Of a stretch of 36,037 nt of DNA, positions 16,234 to 23,906 are shown piece after piece (position 1 is the stretch's first letter; each line of letters begins with the position of its first letter). The notes beneath the pieces were generated by a model. The model worked only from the letters and a program-made list of their open reading frames with translations. It did not search any database and had not been told where the DNA came from. Position numbers and translations under genes: made by a program. This stretch comes from CAKSST01 sp045535505 (lineage in GTDB: Bacteria > Bacillota > Clostridia > Oscillospirales > Acutalibacteraceae). Location of the stretch: contig JAZSLU010000029.1 in assembly GCA_045535505.1 (NCBI GenBank), positions 1-36,037 on the forward strand, given 5' to 3'.

Positions 16234-16261
16234 AAAAAGCGTGCCATTTGGCACGCTTTTT
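16234..16261. terminator. Bidirectional intrinsic terminator between rsmI and serS
   Basis: A perfect stem AAAAAGCGTGCCA/TGGCACGCTTTTT, with A and T runs forming the outer part, separates the convergent operons. Confidence 0.8.
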
Positions 16262-16271
16262 ATTATATTCC

Positions 16272-16309
16272 GTCTGCGAAGCAGACACCATAATTTTGCA
16301 TTTTACATT
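16272..16309 (-). repeat. Dispersed intergenic repeat, copy C
   Basis: On the minus strand: AATGTAAAATGCAAAATTAT, then GGTGTCTGC and a GTCTGC/GCAGAC hairpin. Same design as copies A, B and D but with a changed hairpin sequence, so the pairing has been kept while the bases changed. Confidence 0.55.
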
Positions 16310-16310
16310 A

Positions 16311-16334
16311 CAAAATTGGCTTTAGCCAATTTTG
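16311..16334 (-). terminator. Hairpin overlapping the serS stop codon
   Basis: An 11-bp perfect stem (16311-16321 with 16324-16334) spans the serS 3' end. Only a weak U tract follows on the minus strand; the stronger terminator is at 16234-16261. Confidence 0.5.
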
Positions 16335-17593
16335 TCGGTTCCCATATATTTTACGAGCGCCTCAGGAATAGTTACTGTGCCGTCCTCGTTTTGATAGTTT
16401 TCAAGTATTGCGGCAACCGTTCTGCCAACAGCAACGCCCGAGCCGTTAAGGGTGTGAACACACTTTGCTTTATCTGCTTTATCCTTTTTAAAACGGATGG
16501 CGCCGCGACGTGCCTGATAATCTTCAAAGTTTGAACAGCTTGAAATTTCAACATAACGGTTATATGAGGGCATCCAAACCTCGATATCGTAGGTTTTTGC
16601 TGATGAGAAGCCTAAATCTCCTGTACAGAGGCAAACAACTCTGTAAGGCAATCCTAAGCCTTGCAAAACCTTTTCAGCAGCGTTTGTCAGCTCTTCAAGT
16701 TCTTCGTAAGAGTTTTCGGGGTCAGCAAATTTTACAAGTTCAACCTTGTTGAACTGATGCTGACGGATAAGTCCTCTGGTATCTCTGCCTGCGCTACCTG
16801 CTTCTGCACGGAAACAAGCCGAATATGCGCAATATTTAATAGGAAGCTCAGCGCCGTTTAAAATTTCGTCACGGTGCATATTTGTTACAGGAACCTCTGC
16901 GGTAGGAATAAGGAAATAATCGGTATTGTTAACCTTAAAAGCATCCTCTTCAAACTTAGGCAACTGTCCTGTTGCGGTCATTGATGCACGGTTTGCCATA
17001 AAGGGAGGCAAAACCTCGGTATAGCCGTTTTCGGTATGAGTATCAAGGAAATAGTTTATAATTGCACGCTCCAGCCTTGCACCAAGACCTTTATAAAAGT
17101 GAAAACGTGTGCCGGTAACCTTTGATGCTGTTTCGGGGTCTAAAATGCCAAGTTTTGCGCCGATTTCCCAATGGGGCTTGGGTTCGAAAGCAAATTTTGT
17201 AGGCTCACCGTTACGACGAAGTTCGGGATTGCAAGAATCATCAGCACCGACAGGAACGCTATCGTGCGGAATATTGGGTATGCAAAGCAATAATTCACGC
17301 TGACGCTGCTCTAACTCGCTGAGTTCGGCATTTTCTTGCTTAATCTTTTCAGAAATTTCTTTCATTTGTGCCATCAGCTCAGAAACATCTTTGCCCTCTT
17401 TTTTATACTGAGGAATAAGCTTTGATGCGGCGTTCTGCTTTGCTTTCATTGATTCAACCTCGCCTGTAAGTTCGCGGCGGCGGTCGTCAATTTTAAGCAG
17501 CATATCAATCTCTGCATCAAGATTTCCTTTGCGGTTTTTCACTGCTTGTTTTACTCTTTCGGGATTTTCTTTAATTACTCTGATATCCAGCAT
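16322..17593 (-). CDS. serS: Seryl-tRNA synthetase
   Basis: A class II synthetase that charges tRNA-Ser. The N-terminal coiled-coil arm is at about 28-105 (MKAKQNAASKLIPQYKKEGK and following), motif 2 is CFRAEAGSAGRDTRGLIRQH and motif 3 is NGSGVAVGRTVAAILENYQ. At 423 aa it is full length. AGGAGAG precedes the ATG. It follows parB by 15 nt without a terminator, so it appears to be the third gene of a parA-parB-serS operon. No T-box leader is seen before it. Confidence 0.97.
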   Translation of the reverse strand: MLDIRVIKENPERVKQAVKNRKGNLDAEIDMLLKIDDRRRELTGEVESMKAKQNAASKLIPQYKKEGKDVSELMAQMKEISEKIKQENAELSELEQRQRELLLCIPNIPHDSVPVGADDSCNPELRRNGEPTKFAFEPKPHWEIGAKLGILDPETASKVTGTRFHFYKGLGARLERAIINYFLDTHTENGYTEVLPPFMANRASMTATGQLPKFEEDAFKVNNTDYFLIPTAEVPVTNMHRDEILNGAELPIKYCAYSACFRAEAGSAGRDTRGLIRQHQFNKVELVKFADPENSYEELEELTNAAEKVLQGLGLPYRVVCLCTGDLGFSSAKTYDIEVWMPSYNRYVEISSCSNFEDYQARRGAIRFKKDKADKAKCVHTLNGSGVAVGRTVAAILENYQNEDGTVTIPEALVKYMGTDKIG

Positions 17594-17608
17594 TTTGCTC
17601 TCTCCTAT

Positions 17609-18445
17609 TTATTCTGTAATCTTCTTTGCAATATCTGCAAGTTCTTTTTCACTATAAAATTCTAACGTTATTGTGCCTTTCCCTTTGCCAATGGGCGTAA
17701 CCTTAACCTTTCTTCCAAGCTCGGTTTTAAGCGCAAGTTCAACCTCTGAATAAAAAGACGGCTTTTTTATACTCTCTTTGCTCTTTTTTTCTTTAGCTGA
17801 TGCAAGTTTTTCAAGTTCTCGTACGGTTGCGCCCAAAAGGGCAAGTTTGAAAGCGGTTTGGCGGCGGGGGTTGTCAAGTTCAATAGCAAGTAAAGCTCTT
17901 GCATGGCCTGCCGTTATTTTGCCTTTTAAAAGCGCATCTTTTTCCTCATCGGTTAAAGCCATAAGACGTAAAGCATTTGCTACTGCCGAGCGCGATTTTC
18001 CCAGTCGCTGCGAAACCTGCTCTTGTGTTAAGCCATAGTTATCCATCAAGGCTTTAAAACCCGCCGCTTCTTCTAAAGCGTTAAGGTCTTGCCTTTGCAG
18101 GTTTTCAATCAATGCAATCTCGTCTTGCTGACGCTGTTCTAAGGTTTTAATTATTACCGGAACGGTTGTAAGCCCTGCAAGGCGGCTTGCTCGCCAACGG
18201 CGCTCACCCGCAACAATTTGATAGACACCGTTTGCCTTTGGCGTTACCAAAATAGGCTGTAAAAGGCCGTGTTCTGCAATACTGTCAGCCAGTTCACCTA
18301 AAGCATGCTCGTCAAATTCTTTTCGGGGTTGGTCTTGGTTTGGCTCAATATCGGTGAGTTTTAATTCTACAACGCCGCTGTTAGATTCAGCATTGTCCGA
18401 AAAAAGAGCATCAAGTCCCCTGCCGAGTCCTCCTTTTTGTGCCAT
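17609..18445 (-). CDS. parB: Chromosome partitioning protein ParB/Spo0J
   Basis: ParB is the CTP-dependent DNA clamp that loads at parS and recruits SMC and ParA. The 278-aa protein begins with the GLGRGLDALF ParA-stimulating region (6-15), has the CTP-binding GERRWRA (80-86) and ENLQRQDLN motifs, the helix-turn-helix region LTQEQVSQRLGKSRSAVANALRL, and a C-terminal dimerisation domain. The ATG at 18445 has AGGAGGTGA 7 nt upstream; an open frame extending to 18502 overlaps parA and is not used. Two parS sites lie 0.9 kb away, beyond parA. Confidence 0.96.
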   Translation of the reverse strand: MAQKGGLGRGLDALFSDNAESNSGVVELKLTDIEPNQDQPRKEFDEHALGELADSIAEHGLLQPILVTPKANGVYQIVAGERRWRASRLAGLTTVPVIIKTLEQRQQDEIALIENLQRQDLNALEEAAGFKALMDNYGLTQEQVSQRLGKSRSAVANALRLMALTDEEKDALLKGKITAGHARALLAIELDNPRRQTAFKLALLGATVRELEKLASAKEKKSKESIKKPSFYSEVELALKTELGRKVKVTPIGKGKGTITLEFYSEKELADIAKKITE

Positions 18446-18450
18446 ACGGC

Positions 18451-19218
18451 TCACCTCCTGTTTTTCTTGATAAATTCCTTTGCCAAGGCGGTATAAGCAC
18501 AACTGCCTTTACCCTTGGGGTCGTAATACACAATCGGTTTGCCGTAACTTGGGGCTTCTGAAAGCCTTACGGTACGCGGTATTGCCGTTGCATACAACCT
18601 TTGCGGAAAATATTTTTTAAGTTCTGCCACAACCTGCTGTGTTAAATTAAGCCTGCCGTCATACATTGTCAGTACAACGCCCTCAATATCAAGCATTGGG
18701 TTGTGTGTTCTTTTAACCTGTCGCACAGTTGCCATCAGTTGTGATAATCCCTCAAGCGCATAAAATTCACATTGAATGGGAACCAAAATGCCGTCGGATG
18801 CAACAAGGTCGTTTATAGCAATAAGGCTGAGTGCGGGTGGACAGTCAATAAATATGTAATCATACTTATCTCTTACCACCGAAAGCGCACGTTTTAAGCC
18901 GAATTCACGGTTTTGCAGAGAAACAAGTTCAATTTCTGCACCTGCAAGGTCAGACGTTGCAGGAATTATATCTACATTTTTATAAGGCGTTTTAATTATT
19001 GCCTGGTCAGCAGTAGCTTGTCCTATAAGCAGTTGATATGTAGTTATATTAAGATTTTGCTTGGTTATTCCCATGCCGCTTGTTGCGTTACCTTGCTGGT
19101 CAGAATCAATTAGCAACACCTTTTTACCTGCCGCGCCCAATGCGGCGGTAAGGTTAACGGCGGTGGTTGTTTTGCCTACGCCGCCTTTTTGATTGAAAAT
19201 TGAAATAATTTTACCCAC
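18451..19218 (-). CDS. parA: Chromosome partitioning ATPase ParA/Soj
   Basis: A Walker-type ATPase that works with ParB in origin segregation and, in Bacillus, also regulates DnaA. The deviant Walker A KGGVGKTT (11-18) with the signature Lys is intact, followed by LLIDSDQQGNATSG and FIDCPPALSL. At 255 aa it is normal. The start is the GTG at 19218 with AGAGGC upstream. Its stop lies 5 nt before parB, whose ribosome site lies within the parA end. Confidence 0.96.
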   Translation of the reverse strand: MGKIISIFNQKGGVGKTTTAVNLTAALGAAGKKVLLIDSDQQGNATSGMGITKQNLNITTYQLLIGQATADQAIIKTPYKNVDIIPATSDLAGAEIELVSLQNREFGLKRALSVVRDKYDYIFIDCPPALSLIAINDLVASDGILVPIQCEFYALEGLSQLMATVRQVKRTHNPMLDIEGVVLTMYDGRLNLTQQVVAELKKYFPQRLYATAIPRTVRLSEAPSYGKPIVYYDPKGKGSCAYTALAKEFIKKNRR

Positions 19219-19250
19219 AAATTGAGCCTCTTTTCATAGAGTGTAAACAC

Positions 19251-19279
19251 ATTATATCAATCAAATTTGACTTTGTAAA
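19251..19279 (-). promoter_or_regulatory. Sigma-A-type promoter of parA-parB-serS
   Basis: Minus strand: -35 TTTACA (19279-19274), 17-nt spacer, -10 TATAAT (19256-19251). The nearest parS begins 16 nt upstream of the -35 box, so ParB spreading could repress the operon. Confidence 0.75.
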
Positions 19280-19294
19280 GGGTGAAAACAAAAA

Positions 19295-19310
19295 AGTTTC
19301 ACGTGAAACA
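19295..19310. promoter_or_regulatory. parS site 1
   Basis: AGTTTCACGTGAAACA contains the perfect 14-bp palindrome GTTTCACGTGAAAC and differs from the TGTTTCACGTGAAACA form only at the first base. Confidence 0.95.
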
Positions 19311-19329
19311 TTTAAGAAAAACTCGAAAA

Positions 19330-19345
19330 AGTTTCACGTGAAACA
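19330..19345. promoter_or_regulatory. parS site 2
   Basis: Identical 16-mer to site 1, centre to centre 35 bp away. It lies just beyond the 3' end of spoVAE. Confidence 0.95.
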
Positions 19346-19351
19346 ATAATT

Positions 19352-19720
19352 TTATCGTTTTGCCTTTGGTTTTGATACGAGTGCCGCCAGAAACGCAAAA
19401 AATATTACCGCTGCAATACCCGATGCACAGGCCGTAAGAGCGCCCGACAAGATTCCTAAAAAGCCTTTTTCGTTTATGGCTTTTTCAACTCCGCTTGCAA
19501 GGCTGTAACCAAAACCGGTTAAGGGAACGGTTGCACCGGCGCCAAAAGTGTCAACAAAAGGTTTATAAATACCAACCGCTGTTAGTATAACTCCGATAAC
19601 CACATAGCTTACCAAAATTCGTGCAGGGGTCAACTTTGTATAATCAATTAATATCTGACCGACAAGGCATAAAAATCCACCTGCAACGAAAGCCTTTAAA
19701 CAATTTATAAAGATATCCAA
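19352..19720 (-). CDS. spoVAE: Stage V sporulation protein AE (SpoVAE)
   Basis: SpoVA membrane proteins move dipicolinic acid in and out of the spore. This 122-aa protein has four hydrophobic helices and the family signature FGAGATVPLTGFGYSLASGV, with DYTKLTPARILV near the first loop, which fits SpoVAE (AEb) better than the longer SpoVAC. I take the TTG at 19720 as start because GGTGAT lies 4 nt upstream; a longer frame from 19747 has no ribosome site. The usual spoVAC and spoVAD companions are not beside it. No clear sigma-G promoter was found. Confidence 0.85.
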   Translation of the reverse strand: MDIFINCLKAFVAGGFLCLVGQILIDYTKLTPARILVSYVVIGVILTAVGIYKPFVDTFGAGATVPLTGFGYSLASGVEKAINEKGFLGILSGALTACASGIAAVIFFAFLAALVSKPKAKR

Positions 19721-19840
19721 TTTTATCACCAGAAATATTATTTGCAAAAAGCAAAAATATATGCATAGGTTTACATAATTTGTTTTGATTAAAATTTTTT
19801 CTTTTTATAACGCTATATTATTGTGTGTTTGTTTACATAA

Positions 19841-20239
19841 TCACATTATTTGTGATATAAAATGTTTATAATCGCTGTATTTTATAACCATCTTTGCTAT
19901 CGGTACTGCATTGTTGGCACAAAACAACCTTATTATGCAAAACCCAAAAATTCTGCCCAATATTCCCTTTTTTGATTTTATTATTACAATTTCACTCTTT
20001 TTTAATAAAATTCTTCTTTTTATTAAAACGCCCTTAAAAATAACAAGGCTTTTTTCAAAAACAACAATATGTTCAGAGCGTTTTATTGCAACAAGATATA
20101 AAAATAATGCAAAAATCAGAAAAAGCGCATAGGTTGTACCTGCAAAGATTGCCGTAAGCAAAGAATAAAAGACATAAGAAAAAATGCGGTTTTTAAGATA
20201 AAAATAAACACTTGCGCCGTGGGCTTTATACTTTTTCAT
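19841..20239 (-). CDS. Small membrane protein, possible PH-like (bPH) domain
   Basis: 132 aa with two N-terminal hydrophobic helices (about 18-55) and a cytoplasmic beta-rich part (EHIVVFEKSLVIFKGVLIKRRILLKKSEIVIIKSKKG). The pattern resembles bacterial PH (DUF304-type) proteins. It overlaps the upstream gene by 14 nt. That gene has a similar architecture, as in the YdbS/YdbT pair of Bacillus, so the two may form a heteromer. The family call is by pattern only and the function is unknown. Confidence 0.6.
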   Translation of the reverse strand: MKKYKAHGASVYFYLKNRIFSYVFYSLLTAIFAGTTYALFLIFALFLYLVAIKRSEHIVVFEKSLVIFKGVLIKRRILLKKSEIVIIKSKKGILGRIFGFCIIRLFCANNAVPIAKMVIKYSDYKHFISQIM

Positions 20240-20645
20240 CTAAAACACCGCAAAGGTGAATAAGCTTATCGGCATCGCCGCATTCAAGCGGGAAATAGAA
20301 AAAATGTGTGCCATAGCCATGCAAAGAAAGATTGCAGATTTTAAGGGCGCGTTCGATAATGGGCGCCGATTGTTTTACATATATTAAGCGTAAGTTCGAA
20401 AAAGCCGATGTTCTTTTGGTGAAAACACCGCTTTTTATTATTAGCCTATCCCCTTTTATATACATATAAAAACTGTTAAGCTGCATTGTTATATAAATTA
20501 ATCCCGCAAAACCACCCGCCAAAATAAGCGACGGAATAATTTTAACCGAAAAAACAAAATAAATTAAAAGGCAGACAAAAAGCAGAACGAAAAAGCGGAT
20601 ATAATGCGGTATTATAGCGTTTTTTGGGGGTAAAAAGTATTGCAT
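20226..20645 (-). CDS. bPH2 (DUF304-like) domain membrane protein
   Basis: 139 aa: two membrane helices (about 15-55), then FYMYIKGDRLIIKSGVFTKR and SAFSNLRLIYVKQSAPIIERAL, which fits the bPH2 core (a short strand with an I-K-S-G-x-F turn and then the R-x-I-Y-V-K-Q strand). AAAGGGA precedes the ATG. The gene lies just after the rarA terminator and overlaps its partner at 19841-20239. Such proteins are membrane-anchored and poorly characterised. Confidence 0.7.
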   Translation of the reverse strand: MQYFLPPKNAIIPHYIRFFVLLFVCLLIYFVFSVKIIPSLILAGGFAGLIYITMQLNSFYMYIKGDRLIIKSGVFTKRTSAFSNLRLIYVKQSAPIIERALKICNLSLHGYGTHFFYFPLECGDADKLIHLCGVLDEKV

Positions 20646-20668
20646 AGTGTTTTTTCCCTTTCATAAAA

Positions 20669-20702
20669 ATAAAGAACGAAGAAATCAATCTTCGTTCTTT
20701 AT
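20669..20702 (-). terminator. Terminator of rarA
   Basis: A 13-bp stem (20669-20681 with 20690-20702) overlaps the rarA stop codon and is followed on the minus strand by a T-rich tract. Confidence 0.75.
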
Positions 20703-21941
20703 TTTATCCCAATATTCTTTAAATTTGCGCTCGGTAGCGTTATTGCCGTGAATATAATACCTTTTTCCTTTAAGCCTTGTGGGCAAATAATCCTGCTTTA
20801 CCCAATGATTTTTGTAGAAATGAGGATAAAGATAATGCTGACCTTTAACGGCGGCGTCCTCGCCATCATAATGCATATTTTTTAATGTGCGTGGGATATC
20901 ACCGAAATTTCCCTGCTTTACGTCTTGCATTGCGGAATTTATGGCTTCGTAAACCGAATTTGATTTTGGACTTTGGCAAACCAACACAACCGCATTTGCA
21001 AGTGGAATTCTCGCTTCGGGCAGACCAACCTGCAAAGCAGTATCAACCGCCGCTTTAACAATGGGAATTATCATAGGATAAGCAAGACCTACATCCTCGT
21101 TTGAACAAACAAGCAGACGTCTGCAAGCCGAAGGCAAATCCCCTGCTTCAAGCAATCTTGCAAGATAATGCAAGGCGGCATCAGCATCTGAGCCACGCAT
21201 AGACTTTTGGTATGCCGAAACGATGTCATAATGCTCGTCACCGTCGCGGTCATATCGTAAGGCACTTTTTTGTGTAACCTGACGGGCATCTTCTTCGGTT
21301 ATTTTATCGCTGTTTGAACCTATGCAGGATAAAACGCAAAGTTCAACAGCGTTAAGTGCTTTTCTTACATCCCCGCCGCAACCGTTTGCAATAACCAGTG
21401 CAGTTTTCTCGTCAATTTTAATTTTTTGGTCACCCGCAATTTTTACTGCACGCAAAATAACAGGAACAATTTCGTTTGGTAAAAGAGCTTTAAACTCAAA
21501 AACAGTACAACGGCTTAAAACCGCATTATATACATAAAAATAAGGGTTTTCGGTGGTGGCGGCAATTAAAGTAACATCACCGTTTTCAATAAATTCTAAA
21601 AGAATTTGCTGTTGCTTTTTATTAAGGTACTGAATTTCGTCAAGGTATAAAACAATACCGTTTTGACCCTCTAAAGTATTATTTTTTGCAATGATTTCTT
21701 TTATATCTGCCGTTGAACAAACTGTGCCGTTAAGTTTATAAAGCTTTTTGCCAACGTTTTTTGCAATCATATTGGCAACGGTGGTTTTGCCAACGCCACT
21801 TGGGCCGTAAAAAATGAGATTGGGGATTTTGCCCGACTTCATAATATTATAAAGCGCTTTGCCGGGCGCCAACAAATGACGCTGACCCGCAATATCTTCT
21901 AAACAGTTTGGACGAACCTTGTCTGCAAGTGGTGAAGGCAT
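20685..21941 (-). CDS. rarA: Replication-associated recombination ATPase RarA/MgsA
   Basis: An AAA+ ATPase of the RarA/WRNIP1 family that acts at stalled replication forks. Walker A GPSGVGKTT (46-54), Walker B LYLDEIQYLN (about 98-107), sensor TTENPYF, then C-terminal clamp-loader-like and tetramerisation domains (SMRGSDADAALHYLARLLEAG; DVGLAYP). The 418-aa length is normal. The usual DEIHRFN after Walker B is DEIQYLN here, a mild divergence. A good promoter lies 30 nt upstream. Confidence 0.93.
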   Translation of the reverse strand: MPSPLADKVRPNCLEDIAGQRHLLAPGKALYNIMKSGKIPNLIFYGPSGVGKTTVANMIAKNVGKKLYKLNGTVCSTADIKEIIAKNNTLEGQNGIVLYLDEIQYLNKKQQQILLEFIENGDVTLIAATTENPYFYVYNAVLSRCTVFEFKALLPNEIVPVILRAVKIAGDQKIKIDEKTALVIANGCGGDVRKALNAVELCVLSCIGSNSDKITEEDARQVTQKSALRYDRDGDEHYDIVSAYQKSMRGSDADAALHYLARLLEAGDLPSACRRLLVCSNEDVGLAYPMIIPIVKAAVDTALQVGLPEARIPLANAVVLVCQSPKSNSVYEAINSAMQDVKQGNFGDIPRTLKNMHYDGEDAAVKGQHYLYPHFYKNHWVKQDYLPTRLKGKRYYIHGNNATERKFKEYWDKIKNED

Positions 21942-21970
21942 ATTTTACAATCCCCTTTCTTTTTTAAATC

Positions 21971-21999
21971 ATTATAACTCTAAAAAGCAAACTCTTCAA
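21971..21999 (-). promoter_or_regulatory. Sigma-A-type promoter of rarA
   Basis: Minus strand: -35 TTGAAG (21999-21994), 17-nt spacer, -10 TATAAT (21976-21971). Confidence 0.7.
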
Positions 22000-22001
22000 G
22001 G

Positions 22002-22030
22002 GTATATTGATTTTTTTGTTTTCATACATT
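22002..22030 (+). promoter_or_regulatory. Sigma-E-type (mother-cell) promoter of the spoVB-like gene
   Basis: -35 GTATATT (22002-22008), 14-nt spacer, -10 CATACATT (22023-22030). The -10 matches the sigma-E consensus CATACANT fully and the -35 matches KMATATT at six of seven positions. spoVB is sigma-E-controlled in Bacillus. Confidence 0.65.
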
Positions 22031-22049
22031 ACTTTGTGGGGGTATTATT

Positions 22050-23537
22050 ATGCGAAAAACCTTGTTTTTAAAAAATGCGGTTATTGTTACCGTCAATACC
22101 TTGCTGTTAAGGCTTGCCGGTGTTGTTTTCAGGGTATGGACAGCGGCAAAAATTGGCAGTGAGGGCATGGGTCTTTATCAATTAACCTTGTCGGTTTATG
22201 TGCTTTGTTCAACCTTTGCATCAACCGGGATTGCAACTACTGTAACCCGCCTTGTATCTGACAAAGAGGCGGTTGGTGATACATATTCAGGACGGGCTTA
22301 CACAAAGCGAGCGGCATATATTTGTATGTTTGTGTGCGCTGTGTTTATTCCCATATTGTTTTTTGGCGGCAGTTTTATATCAAACAATATATTAAAAGAA
22401 TCAAGGTGCGCTTCTTCTGTTAAATTGTGTGGTTTTGCTTTGCCTTTTGTTTCTCTTTGCGCTTGTTTTAAAGGATATTTTTTAGCAAAAAGGCAAACCA
22501 TTGTTCCCTGCCTTTCTCAACTTATTGAACAAGCGGTAAGAATTTTTACCGTTTTATTTTTAATTGATAAAAGCGGCAATATAGAACAAAAAATTGCCGC
22601 TCTTGTAATTGGCGATATTGCCGCTGAAGGCGTTGCTTGTTTATTTTTATTTGTTTTTTGGAATGTAAAAAAACCTAAAAAGCAAAAAATAAATGCTCCG
22701 TATAGAGAAATATTACGTATTGCTTTACCTATATCAGGCGGAAAATATATAAACAGTTTGCTTAGAACTATTGAAAATATAATTATACCTGCAAAACTTG
22801 CTGTTTTTTACGCATCAAAAACAATGGCTTTATCTGCCGTTGGCGTTATTAAAGGTATGGCGCTGCCAATTCTTTTATTTCCTTACACTTTACTTTCGGC
22901 TGCCACTTCCCTTTTATTGCCCGAAATTTCTGCCGATGCGGCAAAGCACCATACAAATCACATTTCTTATACAACACAAAAAGCTGTTAAACTTTGCATA
23001 ATTTTTTCGGTCTTTTGCGGGGTTGTTTTTTTCTTTATGGGAGATTTGCTTGGCCAACTGATGTATAAAAATAATGAGGCGGGAAAATTTTTGAAAATTT
23101 TAGCACCGCTTGTACCGCTAATGTACATAGACAGTATAAGCGATGCAATATTAAAAAGCCTTGATGAACAAATTGCAACCTTTAAAAGTTCGGTTACCGA
23201 TTCAATGATAAGACTAATACTGATATTTTTATTTTTAGCAAAAGGCGGAATAACATTTTTTGTTATAGTAATGTATTTTTCTAACATTTATACATCTATG
23301 CTTAATTTTTTCAGAATGTATAAGGTGACAAAATTTAAATTAGACTTTATAAATACTTTTACCTTACCCATTATTTTTGCGCTTTTTTCAGGTTTTACGG
23401 CAAGTAACATTTTATTATTTTTAAATTTTAAAGATATTGTTTTCTTATGTGCATTTTTTTTATTTGCACTTATAATTTATTTATTTTTGCTTGTTTGTTT
23501 TAAAGTTATTAAAAAAGAAGAAATTATATATAAATAA
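22050..23537 (+). CDS. SpoVB-like polysaccharide/lipid flippase (MOP superfamily)
   Basis: A 495-aa polytopic membrane protein of the SpoVB/MurJ-like MATE branch, needed in Bacillus for spore cortex synthesis. The N-terminus LRLAGVVFRVWTAAKIGSEGMGLYQL and STGIATTVTRLVSD are characteristic. About 12-14 hydrophobic helices alternate to the end. The ATG at 22050 has GGGGG 7 nt upstream. It is divergent from rarA. Codon use is AT-rich compared with the 3.5-16 kb block. Paralogues make a strict spoVB assignment uncertain, but the sigma-E-type promoter supports it. Confidence 0.87.
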   Translation: MRKTLFLKNAVIVTVNTLLLRLAGVVFRVWTAAKIGSEGMGLYQLTLSVYVLCSTFASTGIATTVTRLVSDKEAVGDTYSGRAYTKRAAYICMFVCAVFIPILFFGGSFISNNILKESRCASSVKLCGFALPFVSLCACFKGYFLAKRQTIVPCLSQLIEQAVRIFTVLFLIDKSGNIEQKIAALVIGDIAAEGVACLFLFVFWNVKKPKKQKINAPYREILRIALPISGGKYINSLLRTIENIIIPAKLAVFYASKTMALSAVGVIKGMALPILLFPYTLLSAATSLLLPEISADAAKHHTNHISYTTQKAVKLCIIFSVFCGVVFFFMGDLLGQLMYKNNEAGKFLKILAPLVPLMYIDSISDAILKSLDEQIATFKSSVTDSMIRLILIFLFLAKGGITFFVIVMYFSNIYTSMLNFFRMYKVTKFKLDFINTFTLPIIFALFSGFTASNILLFLNFKDIVFLCAFFLFALIIYLFLLVCFKVIKKEEIIYK

Positions 23538-23567
23538 AAAAGCACTTGCAAAAGCAAGTGCTTTTTT
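23536..23567. terminator. Bidirectional terminator between spoVB-like gene and tRNA-Arg
   Basis: A 14-bp perfect stem AAAAAAGCACTTGC/GCAAGTGCTTTTTT with an AAAA loop, touching the end of both transcription units. Confidence 0.88.
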
Positions 23568-23644
23568 TGGCGCGCTGTGCAGGATTTGAACCCACGACCT
23601 TCTGGTCCGTAGCCAGACGCTCTATCCAGCTGAGCTAACAGCGC
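23568..23644 (-). tRNA. tRNA-Arg (anticodon ACG)
   Basis: Minus strand 5'-GCGCTGTTAGCTCAGC: acceptor stem GCGCTGT/ACAGCGC, D arm, anticodon stem TCTGG/CCAGA with loop CTACGGA (anticodon ACG, probably edited to ICG), T loop TTCAAAT, discriminator G and an encoded CCA (23570-23568). The TadA deaminase needed to convert A34 to inosine is encoded at 33.7 kb. Confidence 0.97.
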
Positions 23645-23661
23645 ATTTTTGTTGCCAAAAC

Positions 23662-23690
23662 ATAATACCACAAAGTTTTTTAAAAATCAA
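23662..23690 (-). promoter_or_regulatory. Sigma-A-type promoter of tRNA-Arg
   Basis: Minus strand: -35 TTGATT (23690-23685), 17-nt spacer, -10 TATTAT (23667-23662), about 18 nt before the mature 5' end. Confidence 0.65.
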
Positions 23691-23799
23691 CACCTAATTT
23701 TAAAAAAATTTTTTTCCTCATATTTTCCGCAAATTTTGTTTTTTTATATGCAGGGTAAAAAATATATAGTATAATATTAATATAATATATAAAATATAC

Positions 23800-23828
23800 T
23801 TGATAATTTATATATTATATTATATAAT
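23800..23828 (+). promoter_or_regulatory. Sigma-A promoter of dnaA
   Basis: -35 TTGATA, 17-nt spacer, -10 TATAAT. The DnaA-box match at 23849-23857 lies in the leader, which would allow autoregulation. Confidence 0.75.
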
Positions 23829-23848
23829 TAACATTAATAATAGATTAG

Positions 23849-23857
23849 TGTGGAAAA
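23849..23857 (-). promoter_or_regulatory. DnaA box match
   Basis: TGTGGAAAA (reverse TTTTCCACA) fits the standard TTWTNCACA consensus. It is the only full match upstream of dnaA. Confidence 0.55.
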
Positions 23858-23906
23858 CTTTTTTCTTTTTTATAATTTTTAAAAAGTGAGGATGGTTAAA
23901 AAAATT

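Larger units (their letters stand above)
23645..23906. other. AT-rich region upstream of dnaA (possible oriC part)
   Basis: No gene. It contains the tRNA promoter, a very AT-rich tract at about 23755-23845, the dnaA promoter and one canonical DnaA-box match (TGTGGAAAA, 23849-23857). This is probably the incA/B-like part of a bipartite origin. Confidence 0.55.

Noticed and set aside
17594..17608. T-box leader before serS
   Set aside because: Only 15 nt separate parB and serS, too short for a T-box.
23720..23760. A second DnaA box near TTTTCCGCA
   Set aside because: It differs from the consensus in the key CACA part and stands alone in a T-rich tract.
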